A stretch of 64,000 bases of DNA from Przewalskia tangutica. Taxonomy: Eukaryota > Streptophyta > Magnoliopsida > Solanales > Solanaceae. Where the stretch lies: contig CM056726.1 of NCBI GenBank assembly GCA_029844215.1, positions 40,231,001-40,295,000 of the forward strand. The letters are read 5' to 3'. Below the pieces are notes generated by a model that ran no database searches, had not been told where the DNA came from, and saw only the letters and a program-made list of their open reading frames with translations. Shown piece after piece: positions 11,376 through 24,254 of the stretch (positions within the stretch are counted from its first letter, which is position 1; every line of letters starts with the position of its first letter). Made by a program: the position numbers and the translations under genes.

Positions 11376-11870
11376 AAACCGAATTACCCCTTTTTTCACG
11401 AGCCTGTCATCTCTCTCATCATTCTCAGTCAACTACATTCATCACCGTCGTTAGCGTCGCGGCCCATCGATGAGGTGCCGCGGCGCCAACCTTCCAATGA
11501 ACAAAGTGCTTTCACACTGTCGTCAGTGCCGCGACCCATCGATGAGGCGTCGCAGTGCCTAATCTCCAGTGAACAAAATTCTTCCACAGCGCCGCGGCGC
11601 CTCAGCTCTAGTAGCCACTGAACCTCGAGCGTCGCGGCCCTGATCAAGGCGCCGAGCCGCCTCCAACGGATTTTCCACCACCCTCCCCATATCCGACCAT
11701 ACCATCTGTCTCGGATCCTGCCATTCAACCGCTGCAGCCACCCATTATCCCCACTCACCAAATGGAGACTTGTGCCAAACATGAAATTTTCAAATCCAAA
11801 ATCCAATTTAACTTGTATGTCCAAACCATCTCTCCAATTCCTAAGAACCCCAATTGGCCAAACAAGACCC
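11376..11870 (+). other. Copia integrase-RT spacer with GC-rich repeats
   Basis: This is the variable spacer between integrase and RT. It contains two imperfect copies of CCCATCGATGAGG followed by a CGCGGCGCC-type word (11461-11490 and 11528-11560), plus further GCGCCGCGGCGCC words up to about 11660. They stand out against the AT-rich neighbourhood. The frame is broken here. Confidence 0.6.
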
Positions 11871-12535
11871 TAATTGGAATGCGGCTAGGTATGATGAATT
11901 CAATGTTTTAACTAAGCAGCACACGTGGGATCTAGTACCTAGATCGGATGAGGTGAATGTGATCCGTTGTATGTGGTTTTTCGCCACAAATTCAGAGACA
12001 GTGGAGATCTAGAGAGGTATAAGACTCGACTTGTGGCTAATGACACAAACCAGCAGGAGGGCATTGATTGTGGTGATACATTCAGCCTGGTTGTCAAACC
12101 GGCTACCATTCGCACCATTCTAAGCATAGTCATGGGCAAACACTGGCTGATACATCAACTTTATGTGAAAAATGTAATTTTACATGGGGACCTGAGGAGA
12201 CAGTTTACATGCATCAACCGTCTGGGTTCACCCATCCAGTAGTCCCTCACTATGTATGTCATCTCCATAAGTCATTATATGGCCTGAAACAGCCCCCGTG
12301 CGTGGTATGACCGCTTTACTAGGTATATTTTACAGATTGAGTTTGTATGCAGCAGGAGTGATACTTCACTTTTCATTTTTCATCGAGGTAGTAGCATTAC
12401 CTACTTACTACTATATGTGGATGATATTGTCCTTACTGTCTCATCTGATGGGTTGAAAAATGAGATTATTGCTTTACTTAAGACCGAATTTACAATGACT
12501 GATTTGGGAAAGTTGAGTTACTTCTTGGGATATCA
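11871..12535 (+). pseudogene. Copia reverse transcriptase (broken)
   Basis: RT begins with a WNAARYDEF block near 11875. It continues through FRHKFRDSGDLERYKTRLVA, GIDCGDTFSLVVKPATIRT and VKNVILHGDL (11967-12235), then changes frame near 12236. The second frame carries SLYGLKQPP..WYDRF and the intact catalytic LLYVDDIVL (YVDD at 12414-12425), followed by FTMTDLGKLSYFLG before a TGA at about 12537. Confidence 0.88.
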
Positions 12536-13315
12536 GTGACAAGGTCTGTCAATCACATGGTCTTGACTCAGCGTAAGTATGCAGAGAGGATTGTATACAA
12601 GGATAAGATGGCGAATTGCAAAATCATGCTCACTCCGGTTGATTCAAAATCCAAGCTCAGTGCTATGGATGATGCTCTTATCTCCGATCCTACTCTTTTT
12701 AGGAGTCTTGCATGTGCACTTCAATATCTCACATTTACCAGGCCAGAATTGCTTATGTTGTTCAACAGGTATGTTTTTTTATGCATGCCCCCATGGAGTC
12801 TCATTTCATTGCTCTTAAGTGTATCATCTGATACATTAAGGGTACGCTTGATTATGGTTTGCACCTATACCCCTCTGCGCCAAACATGTTTCTCTCTTAT
12901 ACGGTGCAGATTGGGCACGGTGTCCGGACACGCGACGCTCCACCTCCAGCTATTGTGTTTTTTAGGGGATAATCTGATCTCATGGTCTGCCAAGCGACAG
13001 ACCACCATATCCCGTTCTAGTACTGAGGCGGAGTACAGAGGCGTTGCAAATGTGGTAGCTGAGATTTGTTGGCTCAGAAATTTACTGTTAGAGCTCCAGT
13101 GTCCTTTGCGTCAGGCATCTATTGTGTACTGTGATAACATATCTGCGATTTATCTTTCTCACAATCCGGTTCAACATCAGCGAACCAAACACATTGAGAT
13201 AGACATACATTTCGTCCGTGAGAAAGTTGCGCTAGGACATATCAGAGTATTACATGTGCCCTCATCATATCAGTACGCCGATATATTTACCAAAGGACTT
13301 CCCAGACAGTAATTT
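12536..13315 (+). pseudogene. Copia RNase H domain
   Basis: This long open frame (258 codons) carries LTQRKYAERIV, then SWSAKRQTTISRSSTEAEYRG, YCDNISAIYLSHNPVQHQRTKHIEIDIHFVRE and ADIFTKGLPRQ, the standard C-terminal blocks of copia pol. The stop is followed by a spacer and polypurine tract. The middle (12720-12900) is degraded around the usual YL..TRPDI and DWAG blocks. It reads as part of the broken polyprotein, not as a separate gene. Confidence 0.88.
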
Positions 13316-13369
13316 CTTGACTTCAAATTTAGTCTTAGCGCCCGGCCTTCTCCCGTTCCGACTGAGGGG

Positions 13370-13643
13370 TGTATAAATGTGTACTGGCCAACAAAACAAT
13401 CTCTACCCCTAATTAGAATATATCTCATATATTGTGTAAATATTTAGTGATATATAATTATTGTAAACTAGGATTTCTATTGTAATTAGGACTAGAATTT
13501 TTATTATATTAGGAATGTATATTGTACACTATATATATTGATATTAATGAGAAATATTTCTCAAGAAAAATTAATATCATCTTACGAAACCAATCATTAT
13601 TTGGACATGTATACAAAAAGTACATAAGTTATGAGTGTCAACA
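13370..13643 (+). repeat. Copia LTR
   Basis: A purine stretch GAGGGGTG ends at the LTR start (TGTATAAATG, 13370). The LTR is AT-rich, has TATA-like and poly-A-like motifs (ATATATATTGATATTAATGAG near 13530) and ends in CAACA just before a PBS. The 3' end is fixed only by that PBS, so it is less certain than the start. Confidence 0.6.
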
Positions 13644-13651
13644 AAAGAATT

Positions 13652-13664
13652 TGGTATCAAAGCC
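13652..13664 (+). promoter_or_regulatory. Copia-type PBS after the 3' LTR
   Basis: TGGTATCAAAGCC is one base from the initiator-Met PBS TGGTATCAGAGCC and lies 8 bases after the proposed LTR end. A PBS belongs after a 5' LTR, so this LTR may also have served a second, now lost, internal region. Confidence 0.6.
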
Positions 13665-14583
13665 TAGATCGACAAAGGTGAAATGAAATCGTTAATGTGT
13701 TGAATTGCCAACAGCAAAATGAAATCATTAACGGCAGAGTGCAATCTGAAAATGTGAATCTGAAAGTCTAGCTAGTGCAAAATTGCGATGCAACAGAGAA
13801 ATATATCGCTGAGATTTGGTTGAGTTCAAACTTGGCATTTAATATAAAGTTATTTGTTACAAGAAAATTACCATCTTTATTGAAAAGTTAAAATACTTTT
13901 TAATAACTACATCATTTCTTGTATTCGTTATTTGATTTTGTCAATATAAACAAACTTCTTTATTTTCTTCTTTGATCATAAAATTAGGAATGTCCTAAAT
14001 CTTCTTTTTAACTTTTGAGCTATTATTTTCTTTTCAAGTTTTAAATTTTATTTAATATTTTAAATTTTTATATTAGACTACTTAAATCTTCATATATCTG
14101 TCAATAAAAAATTTAATAACAAGAACCAAGGTAGCATATTTAACACAAATGACTACCTTGGATGACACGAATGACTAACTTATGATGTCATTTTGTATTT
14201 ATAATAGCCATATTTTGTGGGTCTTTTAACTTTGGGGAGCTAAGCTAAAGCTTTAGTGGCCTTGTCACCGAGTCGATGACTATATAGGCAAACTTACTTC
14301 CCTCATACTTGTAGCATATACATACAGAAAAAGACACCATGCCATAAAAAGAAACTTCATATGAAAATATTTTATTAAAACAACTATTCGAATTTTTTAA
14401 TACATAGAAGAAATCAAACACGCATTACCTCTAGTTGTTCTGCATAGATAACATTTTCAACTACAAATTATCGTTTGATTTTCACAAATTTGACAATGAA
14501 CCACTCCATATATATCCAAAGTTTGGTATCTGACAAATTCATAGACAAGCAAAATCAATTTTGACTCTAAACAAAATGACATT
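13665..14583 (+). other. AT-rich stretch, no gene seen
   Basis: The first bases could be remains of a copia 5' leader. Beyond about 13850 the sequence is AT-rich with stops in all frames. I recognise no domain, RNA gene or terminal repeat. Confidence 0.5.
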
Positions 14584-16616
14584 GTTGTCGCACCCTTTTT
14601 TTAGTGCTACATTATTTAGCGAATTCTGCCACTTGTTAAAAATAAATAAAAAGTGCTAAAATGCTAAAAGCTGCTTAAATGCTAAAATAGTTCGTAAAGT
14701 TGCCACCTAATTATTTTGGGTGAATTAGAACACCTAAATGTCAACTAAGTAAAGTCAACACTAACTCCATTTAAATGGTTTGCAAAACTTATGTGAGATT
14801 GAGGGTAAGGATTCTTTATTATCCTAAAGGGAAGAGATTAGGCATCCTTCAGGATCCGCTAACTTGCGGTTGTCTGGTCAAACCTAGGTTATTATTATAT
14901 TAAGAAAAATGCCTGTTTTGAAAATATTTAAGTAAAAGAGAGACGATGCAAGTGTTTTATCTAAGATGCATTTTGATAAAAATATTTGTAAGACTTGTGC
15001 TATAAAGGTACATGTAAAGTTTAAAAGTATGCATTTATATTATTTATAAAATAAATGATGCAAAGTTGATTTATGTATGTATTTACTTGCAAAATTGATT
15101 TTAAAATATATATGACATAGTGCAAAAAAGATGATTATTATTTGGCAAAAGTTTAGACATGTATGACAAACCTAAAATAAATAAATTAGAAGTGTATTTC
15201 CAATTTTAAAACTACCCACCCAATTCATTTATTCAAAGACTAATTGTTCTAGCATATTAATTACAAAGTTAGATAATAAAATTACAATAAAATAAATAAA
15301 TAAATGCATAGGAGAGAGGCGAGATTCGAAGAGTCGGATGACGATGTCGTCTCGTCCTATTTTGATTTAGGAATTCTGAGGCGCTAATGCGGACGCGGAT
15401 GCGGATCTTCATTTGGCGAGAGTCATGATGAGTCTCATAATGAGACTCTTTGTTGCTCCCGATGCATTTCATGTAAACAAAAGGAAGGATAAGGATTAGT
15501 AAATGCCCAAGCCTTATCATATTCAAACAAAGGGGGAGCACGCGAGAATTTAAACTAAAAGAGGGTTCTTATTGAACAGACACCAAAACAATGTTCAAAT
15601 CACACTGCCCGCAATATACTTGAGTATTAACAATCAGATGTATATTGTAAGAACATATAGCCAAACAGTGGTTCTTTCTGAGCATGAGTCATGGTAGCAA
15701 TAAGGGATGCAGACATGCAAGGACTTATAACATTGCAGACATGTCTAACACTTAACCAGGATGCAAAGTAAGTGGATAACTAGTTTAAAATGATATACTT
15801 TAGACACTGAAAGTATCTTTTTAGTTTATATTTTCTTGAGATGCATAGCTTATTTTGGTTGAACCAAACACATGAGGGCCTTAATTATACTGTTACTAAG
15901 CAAATGACATATAAATGAGCAGGTTGAGTGTATTACAAAGCATAGCTAGCACATACGTGGAGCAGGGTAAATTACTCAAGCAAATAGATGTAGTAGATGT
16001 ACATGTAGAGGATGAAGAGGCATAGTGATATTTGAGTGGACAGTCATACATCAAACGAGAAACACGCTAACACAGATATGTTCAAATCTCGGATCTGGAT
16101 GGACAGATCCAATGCGAGATGCTCTAACAGAGATTCACACGGGGGGAATATACACTAAGATGGCTAACATGCTTCAAAGCTTTTAAAATCAAGTATAGGT
16201 TCAAAAGAAACTCATCTAGTTACTACATGTGCTCAGAAGATATTAAAACAAGAACCAATTGCTGCATTATTCTAACATACTGAAGACAGGTGTAGAGATG
16301 GACACAACACGTCTAACAAAATTAAAAAAAAAATACATAAGAGGGCACATATAATACATATTCCTCATGAATCCATACTGGAACCAGTTATACACGCCAT
16401 ACAACACATGTTATAACTTTATTTGATAAAGTAAATAAACAAAAATTAAGCTAGCATTAAACTGAGGTATGCTAAACAAACAGTGGTACTAACAAACATG
16501 ACAACACTACAGGAATACAACAAAGGAAATTAAAATCGAGAGAAATTTGAGTTTACCTTCTCCGGCCAGCGAACCATGGCAGCGTATCAAGTCGTCGAAG
16601 CCGCTCGGAGAGTTTT
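14584..16616. other. AT-rich stretch, possible unclassified repeat, no gene
   Basis: Around 14584-14890 the sequence GTCGCACCC, then TTGCCACCTAATTATTTTGGGTGAATTAG and GGGAAGAGATTAGGCATCC, resembles a dispersed plant repeat I have seen but cannot name. The rest shows no coding pattern. The 90-codon minus ORF at 15269-15541 has no recognisable domain. At the right edge GTTTT (16612-16616) would be the target copy flanking M2. Confidence 0.4.
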
Positions 16617-17679
16617 TGTCACGACCCGACCCGACCCGACGGGCCGCGACCCGGTGCCCTACTTGGGAACCCTTATACCCATATGTCACATATAATCACA
16701 CGAATACCAAGGATAATCGGTAATAAACATGTCTCCCGAGGAGTCACAGCTAATTCATATAACAAAATAGACAAGTCGACGAGGCCGCCACTGTACATAG
16801 AGATATCCTAAATGGCTCACAACCGTACACATATACAAAAACATATCTGCCACCCACAATTGTCTACAGACCTCTAAGAATATGATAATGAAATATGACG
16901 GGACAGGGCCCCTTCGTGCCCCTAAATATGCATAAGTCCGAAAATAAGATTCTGTACCAAAATGACTAAGCTCCGAATCTATGGAGCTCTCCGAACAGCT
17001 GAATAAGAATCCTAGACTGGAGGATCACCAAACTGAGTACCTGTACCTGCGGGCATGAACGCAGCCCCCCGAAGAAAGGGAGTCAGTACGAAATAATGTA
17101 CTGAGTGTGTAAAACATGAAGTACTGTAAAGAAGATCATAACTGACCAAAAGATGTTACGAGAAAATATAATAATCCAAATATCAATACAACTGTGCCTT
17201 ATGAAATGAGAGTCAACCGTGCCTTATAAAAATGAGAGTCAAGACATGTCCATATAAAATAAGTCATATCTGTGGATGCCTGTCCACATAAATCATCAAA
17301 TATACACTGACCGACCTTCTAGTGAAGGACGCGGTGAACTCATAGTCATATCCGTAGATGCCTGTCCACGTATCATATATACACTGCCCGATCCTCTAGT
17401 GAAGGACGCGGTGAACATATAAGGAATTACGCACGAAACTTCCCAGCCCATTCTGGAATGTGGTAAAATCATATACTGCCCGACCCATTCTGAAACGCGG
17501 TAAAATCATATACTGCCCGTCCCATTCTGGGACGCGGTAAAATCATATAATCATATCAGCACGAATAGAATATCATGAGTAACTTTATACAAATTAAATC
17601 ATCATTTGACTCTCAATGGAATAAAAAGAATAACTATTACTTTGAAAATCAAGACACTATCATATCATGTATCATTAAT
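16617..17679 (-). repeat. M2 3' LTR, left part
   Basis: The plus strand starts TGTCACGACCCGACCC, the reverse of the family LTR 3' end. The LTR is interrupted at 17679 by P2 and resumes at 40500, ending at 43409 (TGTAACA). Subtracting the insertions gives a length near 2.7 kb, in the family range. Confidence 0.8.
17270..17545. repeat. Short tandem repeats inside M2 LTR
   Basis: Two units of about 67 bp share GTAGATGCCTGTCCAC...CTCTAGTGAAGGACGCGGTGAAC (about 17275-17415). Three units of about 35 bp follow, sharing CCCATTCTG..ACGCGGTAAAATCATAT (17445-17545). They sit where other LTRs of this superfamily carry their arrays. Confidence 0.75.
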
Positions 17680-19072
17680 GTTACACCCCGTAAGTCCAGG
17701 ACATGTATAAGAGAATGTACGTAAGGAATCAAGACTTGGAAATCGGTACGAAAGGAAGAATTGTTTTTCCGACGGAAAATCTTCCGAACGCCGGAAAGGA
17801 AAAATGTTCGTTGTTGAGAATTGGATTCTCAAAATGCATTATTTGAAGAATATGGAACTTATTAACATTATGGAATTTATTTTTACGGATTTGGTCACGT
17901 GGGGCCCACCCGAGGAATTTTACGTTTTGCGGGGCCCACGAGGGTCACGGAATTTTGTGGACGAATGAGAGGGCGACACGTGGCACTCCCACATGTGGTG
18001 TTGGACGAAAATTAGTAAGGGTATTATGGTCATTTGGCCAATGTTAGGATGACCAAGTCTTGCTAATAATAGAGCTTGATATTGTTGACTAAGTCCAAGG
18101 GACACTTGACTTGATCTCTTCCCTCCAATTTTAACAAGTGTTATTATCTAAGCCATCCAATGTGTTATATATTCACTACACTAGTGCAAGACTAGTCTTA
18201 AACACTTAGAAAAATTTCACACCACTTTGTTCTTCAAGTGTGCTCTCGGGTTCAAGGTCAAATCCACACAAAATTTTTGTAATTTTGTTCCTTTGTCCAC
18301 AAGACTTTAAACCAAGGTTCCTAAGAGGGTTGTAAGGTTATCTCAATAGAAAGATTTCGGAAAAACGGCGTTTTCGTATTAGTCGCAAGGCGGAAACTTA
18401 AGGAGTTCTTCAACTTTGAAGTTGGAACTTGAAGATGGGTTCTTCATATGCTTCTAAGGAGTGCTTGGAGCGGATTGAAACATAAGGAAAGGAGCTAAGA
18501 ATTGCTAAGGCGCGACTTTGAATCTTGGAAATTTTAAGGGCTTATAAAGGTATAATCTTGTCGTTTTAGTAATTAAGGTTACTTATCATTGTAGTTATGG
18601 ATATTAGCAAGCATGAGTTATATATTATGTAGTTGGATAAGTATATTGGCTATTGGAACCCTAATCCGAAAACTAGCATGTTTAGCCTTAAGATTACATT
18701 TCAAGTCGATTATTAGTTAAAGTCGTCGTATGTTGTATAAACAAGGAAATTGTAGTTGTTGAAGTTGTTTAGACTATATAACATGTTAGACCTTAGAACT
18801 TGGAATTGGAAAAGGATTGGAAAAGACTTTGAATTGTTGCTTATGTTGTTGGCTGAGAATGGCTAGAATATGGAATTACTTGGTATTAATTGTGAGGCGG
18901 AATTTTACACATATTGTAAGGCGTGTAATCTCCTTTGTTTGGTTGTTGTTTGGAGCCTTAAATGTGGCGTGTTGGTTATTGTATTCGGCCTTGAAAAAGG
19001 TGGCAAAGTGAGTAGAAACAAAGGAAGTGCTGCCCGATTTTCCGTAGAATTAGAGACCGTATACTTAGTATT

Positions 19073-22000
19073 TGTCACGACCCGTTCCGGGGCCCGTGAC
19101 TGGTGCCTTACCCCGGGCACCCTAGTGATACAACATCAGAGTAATCAGCGGAACATAAAGACAATACATGAAACTAATGCAATAAGACAGTGAAATAAGA
19201 AGACAGGCTAACAAAAAATGATTAACGTCAGTATATATATAAATAACAATTTGAACAGTTACATCCCTTTCTACCACTCTGCCCATACAGCATTTACTGC
19301 ACTTAAGAATGATATGACAACAACGACGGGACAGGGGCCCGTCATACCCCTGAATGTAAGCACCTACAATCAACAGGGGACTATACCAAGATAAGCCTCC
19401 GGAGGAACGGAGCTTCCCAAACGCTGAACTGAGACCCTAAGAGCGAGGATCAACGACTGGTGTACCTTTACCTGCGGCATGAACGCAGCCCCCCGAAGGA
19501 GGTCAGTACGACAGGTACCAAGTATGTGAAACTGAAAATACTGTAAATGAAATCATAATAGTCTATAAAGCAGGAGACATGTATGATAACCAAACTACAG
19601 TTCACAATAAATAAGCAGTCATGTCTAGTCAGGGACTCACGCCCTCAAAGTCATCACTCCAATATAACAATGGGTCTCACGCCCACAATCATCAATCATG
19701 CCCGTGGAATACCTTCCTCACTGCCGGCAGTCAATGATAGAAAAGCACCAAGGAATACACATGAACAGCAGGTCCCACCTGTGTCCAAGTAAAACAGTAC
19801 AGGGTAAGTACGAAGGCATAGCCGACTACTAACACCCACAGTACTAACAAGGTCATAAACCGTATCAGGATATCTGTCTAGACCGTCACATGATCAAAGC
19901 TGGTCGCTCGCCCGCTATATCAAATGTGCGCGTCTAGCCCTGGAACTCCCCGCAGCTCCGCATAGGCCAGTCTCATAGGCCCGCATGAGGTATAACCCCG
20001 CATCGAGGGTAGCTACTCCCCGGCATCGTCCTGGACTCGCACCGCACGCCACATGCACCGCGTGACCATAAAGGCCGCACACTAACACGGAACTCGTAGC
20101 TCCGCATAGGCCCCGAGGACCCGCATGAGGTATTCTCGAATCATGGTCCCGCATCGCTGAGTTTACCCCGCGTCGGAGGCGACAACCCGGAAACACGGTG
20201 AGTGGTATAATACCAACATAACAGTTTATCGTTTAAACAACATAAGCACAATCAAGGGAAAACCCCTTTACACAAACATCACAGAATACTAACACACGTA
20301 GCATCCTAATATGATTACTTATCAAATCAACACGAAGGTATTACAAGGCTATCACAAACCAACACAATCCAGTTATACACACAAGGTACATTCTATTATA
20401 TGATTAACAAGATCGAGTATCTATTCCCAAAGTACTTCATACATTATCTTTTAAAAGATACGTTACGTTTACAAAAGTCACACAATACCCGTAGTATATG
20501 AAAACTAGAGTGATTATCTTTTGAAGTAAAGCAAAACACTTCTCTTTGTAAAATCAAGTAACAACATTATTTCTCAAACGTCCAAGTTTGCCTAATTTCA
20601 AATGTTCACGTTTCTTACTTTAGAAAGGTTTCGTAGTTCATAGTCTTATTCATTTAAGAATATAATTCTCTTTTAAACTATCTGAGAAACATAAGCCTTT
20701 ATATGTGAGTAGGATATTCTTGTTTATAACAATCTTATTACAAAGACCGTGATCTAGGAAATATCATTTTGTCTCATCTTAGCTTCTATGCAGATGGAAG
20801 TTTCTACTGGTTTTAATAATACTTAATTATTAAAAACATTTCCTTTTACTAACGCTGCAGTGGTTTGTCGATACACATTCTGATTTCCAAAATCAGTAAA
20901 ACATTCTTAAGCCGTTATACCTAACTTTCCATAAAGCTAGTATAACTCTTAAGTTTTCTAAAAAAATCAAGTATTACCTCTTCTTTCGAAATGATTCAAA
21001 AATCTTTTGAAATACTTCAAGTTCTTTATTAACACATAACAAGCCAGTCATAGTTCAAATCAGTTACCTTTTAAAAACCACAAGTATTTTCTTACCAACA
21101 TAAAGCTGTTATAACCAACTTCCCATAAAGCCGTTATAACACTTTATGTTTTAAACCAATCAAATACATTTAGCACGTATGACGCTCACCGTACTACATA
21201 GTTCACACATATCATGCTAGAAGAGATAGGAAGAGGTTCACATACCTCGCGACGAGTATCGACTAATAGCAAAACGCTCCAAGTACCTCAAGCCGTCGGC
21301 TACTCCTTAAGCCAAGTAGATCGCGCCACACGCAGTACTTCAACCTATAAGGCCACAAGGCGCTTATTAACATCTAGATCTCTTCGTAGAACATTCTACA
21401 GAAAATTCGGCAGCACCTCCCCCCCCGCAACAGCGTAAATCTCCTCCTCTATCGGGGCCGGCTACCAAGCCAACCAGGGGGGGGGGTTATACGTCTAAAC
21501 CGGACGTGCACAATTCTACCTCACAGAAAAGCTACACAAGTCTACTGTAATACAGTCCTATGTAAATACAGTTCAGTACTCTTCTTTCGAAAAGGTTTCT
21601 TATTATTCAGGCTTAAGTCAAAAGACATTGCCGATAACTACGTTCAGTACTATATATAGTATACTTCAACTATATAATCTAACAACATGTAATTTCCAAT
21701 TACAATAGGGGGGCAAGATAATTACCTCGATAAGCCCATAATTATCCGAGTTTAAATGTCGATCCTGAGCAAGGTTTAGCTCCTACTCCGTGCGCTCCGA
21801 CCCGCTCCAAACAACCCTTAGAAGTTCTAACCAACTTCTACTTATAACTTCAACTACGGGTGAAGATTTACTTAGGGTTCGGTTTTGTGACTGACGGGAA
21901 GTATAATAGTATAACTGGGCTTTTTGTATAAGTATAACCTTAGAATACTACAAGGTATATGGCTAAGGTAATTTGGGCATTATAACAATACTTTTGAGAG

Positions 22001-22614
22001 TATTTCTACCAAGGGGGGGGGGGGGTATTATACGAAAACAACTAGGCTAGGGGTACCATGGCCAGCACCCAGGAGGGGAAAGGGCTCTCGGCCAAGGGGG
22101 AGGGGGGAGGCTCTTGGCCGAACTCTACACTAAGGGGAGGGAGGAGGATTTAACACTTAGAATTATTTGGAATGGATGAAGAAGTCATCCAAAGGGGGGG
22201 TATTTATAGGTCTAGCAAAGGCCAACCAATGGCCAAGATCTTGCCAAGTGCAAGGCAAGTGTAGGGCCAAGATCTTGCCAAGTGCACCTTATCCATCTAC
22301 CACAAAATATCCTACCAACTCCAAGACAAAAAACCAACCCATTCGTCCACTCCACCGCCCAAGACGTCTTCCAATGAGAGGGTGCCAAGTGGCGCCCTCT
22401 TGTTGGTCCAAAATGTTTCGTCTCTCGGAAAAATCCGCAAAAATTAAAAATGACATAGCCGGAAATTCCCCTACGAAAGCTGTGAAAACGTTTCGTCGAA
22501 AAACGACTCTAACCGGGTGTTGTGAACAAAGTTAATTCGGCCAAGCCTAATTCTCAAGTTCAAATTTTTTACGTACGTCCTTACGTACATACTCGGGAAA
22601 TACGGGGTATAACA
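19073..22614 (-). mobile_element. Solo LTR S1 (3,542 bp)
   Basis: A minus-strand LTR runs from TGTCACGACCCG (19073) to GGGGTATAACA (22614), flanked by a perfect duplication GTATT (19068-19072 and 22615-22619). The uninterrupted sister site in the P2 3' LTR reads CTTAGTATTATTCTACG (about 28373), which confirms the insertion point. No internal region is present, so the element was lost by LTR-LTR recombination. It is similar in length and sequence to the M3 LTRs and contains few of the CAG/CTG-to-CG changes. Confidence 0.95.
22201..22210 (-). promoter_or_regulatory. TATA box of S1 LTR
   Basis: Minus-strand CCTATAAATA is followed downstream by a C-run (G-run on the plus strand, 22193-22200). 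It matches the promoter position in M1 and M3 LTRs. Confidence 0.5.
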
Positions 22615-23526
22615 GTATTATTCTACGTTAGAGACTAGAAGTTGATAGTCTTGTTGTGACCATTATAGGTTGACAATTCTATGAACGGCGTATTCGGCTT
22701 AGCTTGTGGATTTAGCCGAAAAGGTATGTGAACTATCTCCTCTTCTAGCATGATTCCTTAAGATAAAGAAAGTAAGTTCTACTCCTTAAATGATCCATTC
22801 CTTGGATGTATTTGGATTGCCAAAAATAGAATTTGTTCTATGTACTTCCTTGATTGTACTTTGATGTTTAAATTGTAAGTTGTATAATCCATTTCCTTAG
22901 TGAAGTTTGGATTCTTGAAAGTGAAAGTATTTTACTTAAAGTACATAGAGTCTTAAAAAGGAAGTGGTTTCCAAATCTTTTGGCTAGTGCCTTAATTCCA
23001 AAACCTAAAGGTCATTATAATGACTTTAGGGGAGTCAAATGAGTGATTTACTTACTTGTTTTAAAAGAGGAGAAGTGACATGATTTAAGAGAAGTAACTT
23101 GTTTTAGAGGTGTGAGTTACTTGAGGTTTAAAAAGTAGAAGAAACTTGTTTTCTAAATATTTAGAGACTTTTAGTATTTTGAAAGTTGAGAACTTGATTT
23201 GTAAGTATGTGATACTTGGTTTTAATAGTATAAGTCTCTTGGTTATAAAAGGAATGGATATGTCTAAAACCATAAAGGGTTATAACGACTTTATGGGAAG
23301 TTGGTTATAACGGCTTTATGGAAGGTTAAGAAAGTTGTCTATTTTGATTAATGGGCATAAGTTGCCTAGATTGTGAACATTTGAAGTTACTTGATTTCAA
23401 GCTTTGAAATGAGTTTTCTAAAAGTGTAGTAATTTACTTTGAAAAATAGACATGCCTTGATACTACGGGTGATAGTATCTTGGGGTTTTACATAAAAATG
23501 AGTATTTTGAAAAGAATGTACGTACG

Positions 23527-24010
23527 AAGTACTTTGGCTTGTTAAATGAGAATTATTCTATTTGTGCCCTGATAAGTACTTTGGCTTGTGAAATGAGAAT
23601 TATTCTATTTGTGCCCTGATAAGTACTTTGGCTTGTTAAATGAGAATTATTCTATTTGTGCCCTGATAAGTACTTTGGCTTGTTAAATGAGAATTATTCT
23701 ATTTGTGCCCTGATAAGTACTTTGGCTTGTTAAATAAGAATTATTCTATTTGTGCCCTGATAAGTACTTTGGCTTGTTAAATGAGAATTATTCTATTTGT
23801 GCCCTGATAAGTACTTTGGCTTGTTAAATGAGAATTATTCTATTTGTGCCCTGATAAGTACTTTGGCTTGTTAAATGAGAATTATTCTATTTGTGCCCTG
23901 ATAAGTACTTTGGCTTGTTAAATGAGAATTATTCTATTTGTGCCCTGATAAGTACTTTGGCTTGTTAAATGAGAATTATTCTATGTATGCCTTGATAAGT
24001 ACTTTGGCTT
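23527..24010 (+). repeat. 47-bp tandem array in P2 5' LTR (about 11 units)
   Basis: Units starting AAGTACTTTGGCTTG recur every 47 bases from 23527 to 23997, with ten complete units and an eleventh diverging. The unit sequence is unrelated to the 47-bp unit at 8664-9130. The P2 3' LTR has the same array with one unit fewer (29284-29750). Confidence 0.95.
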
Positions 24011-24254
24011 GGTTAATTGAGAATTAGCCTATGTGTGCTGGTGATAGCCTTTGAGTGCGAGTATTATGTTTTATTACGTTGCCGCGACTCTCGGTTGGAG
24101 GACCGGCTGTCTTGTTGTAAGTTACTTGGACGTACCGACAGTGATGTGGGATCCCACGGGTATGCTTCCGTTATTTGTAGTACTTGGGTTAAATTCCCGG
24201 ATTTTTATAAAAGACATGGTAGTGCTTATGTTTTGTTTAATGGTCGGTTGAGAT

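Larger units (their letters stand above)
9736..13643 (+). mobile_element. Ty1/copia element, 5' part missing
   Basis: The element runs gag C-terminus, protease, integrase, reverse transcriptase, RNase H, polypurine tract and LTR. The order PR-IN-RT-RH is diagnostic of Ty1/copia. It begins abruptly at 9736, where a gypsy LTR interrupts gag, so the 5' LTR and gag N-terminus are expected left of the window. At least two frameshifts and one in-frame stop make it inactive. The motif style suggests the Ale/Retrofit lineage, with moderate certainty. Confidence 0.88.

Noticed and set aside
15269..15541. 90-codon minus ORF as a host gene
   Set aside because: Low-complexity AT-rich context, no domain and no sign of splice structure. 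Not supportable.
22167..22535. 122-codon ORF in S1
   Set aside because: LTR sequence in antisense, broken in the equivalent parts of both M3 LTRs.
23527..24010. CRISPR-like regular array
   Set aside because: Units are contiguous 47-bp tandem copies without unique spacers, inside a plant LTR.
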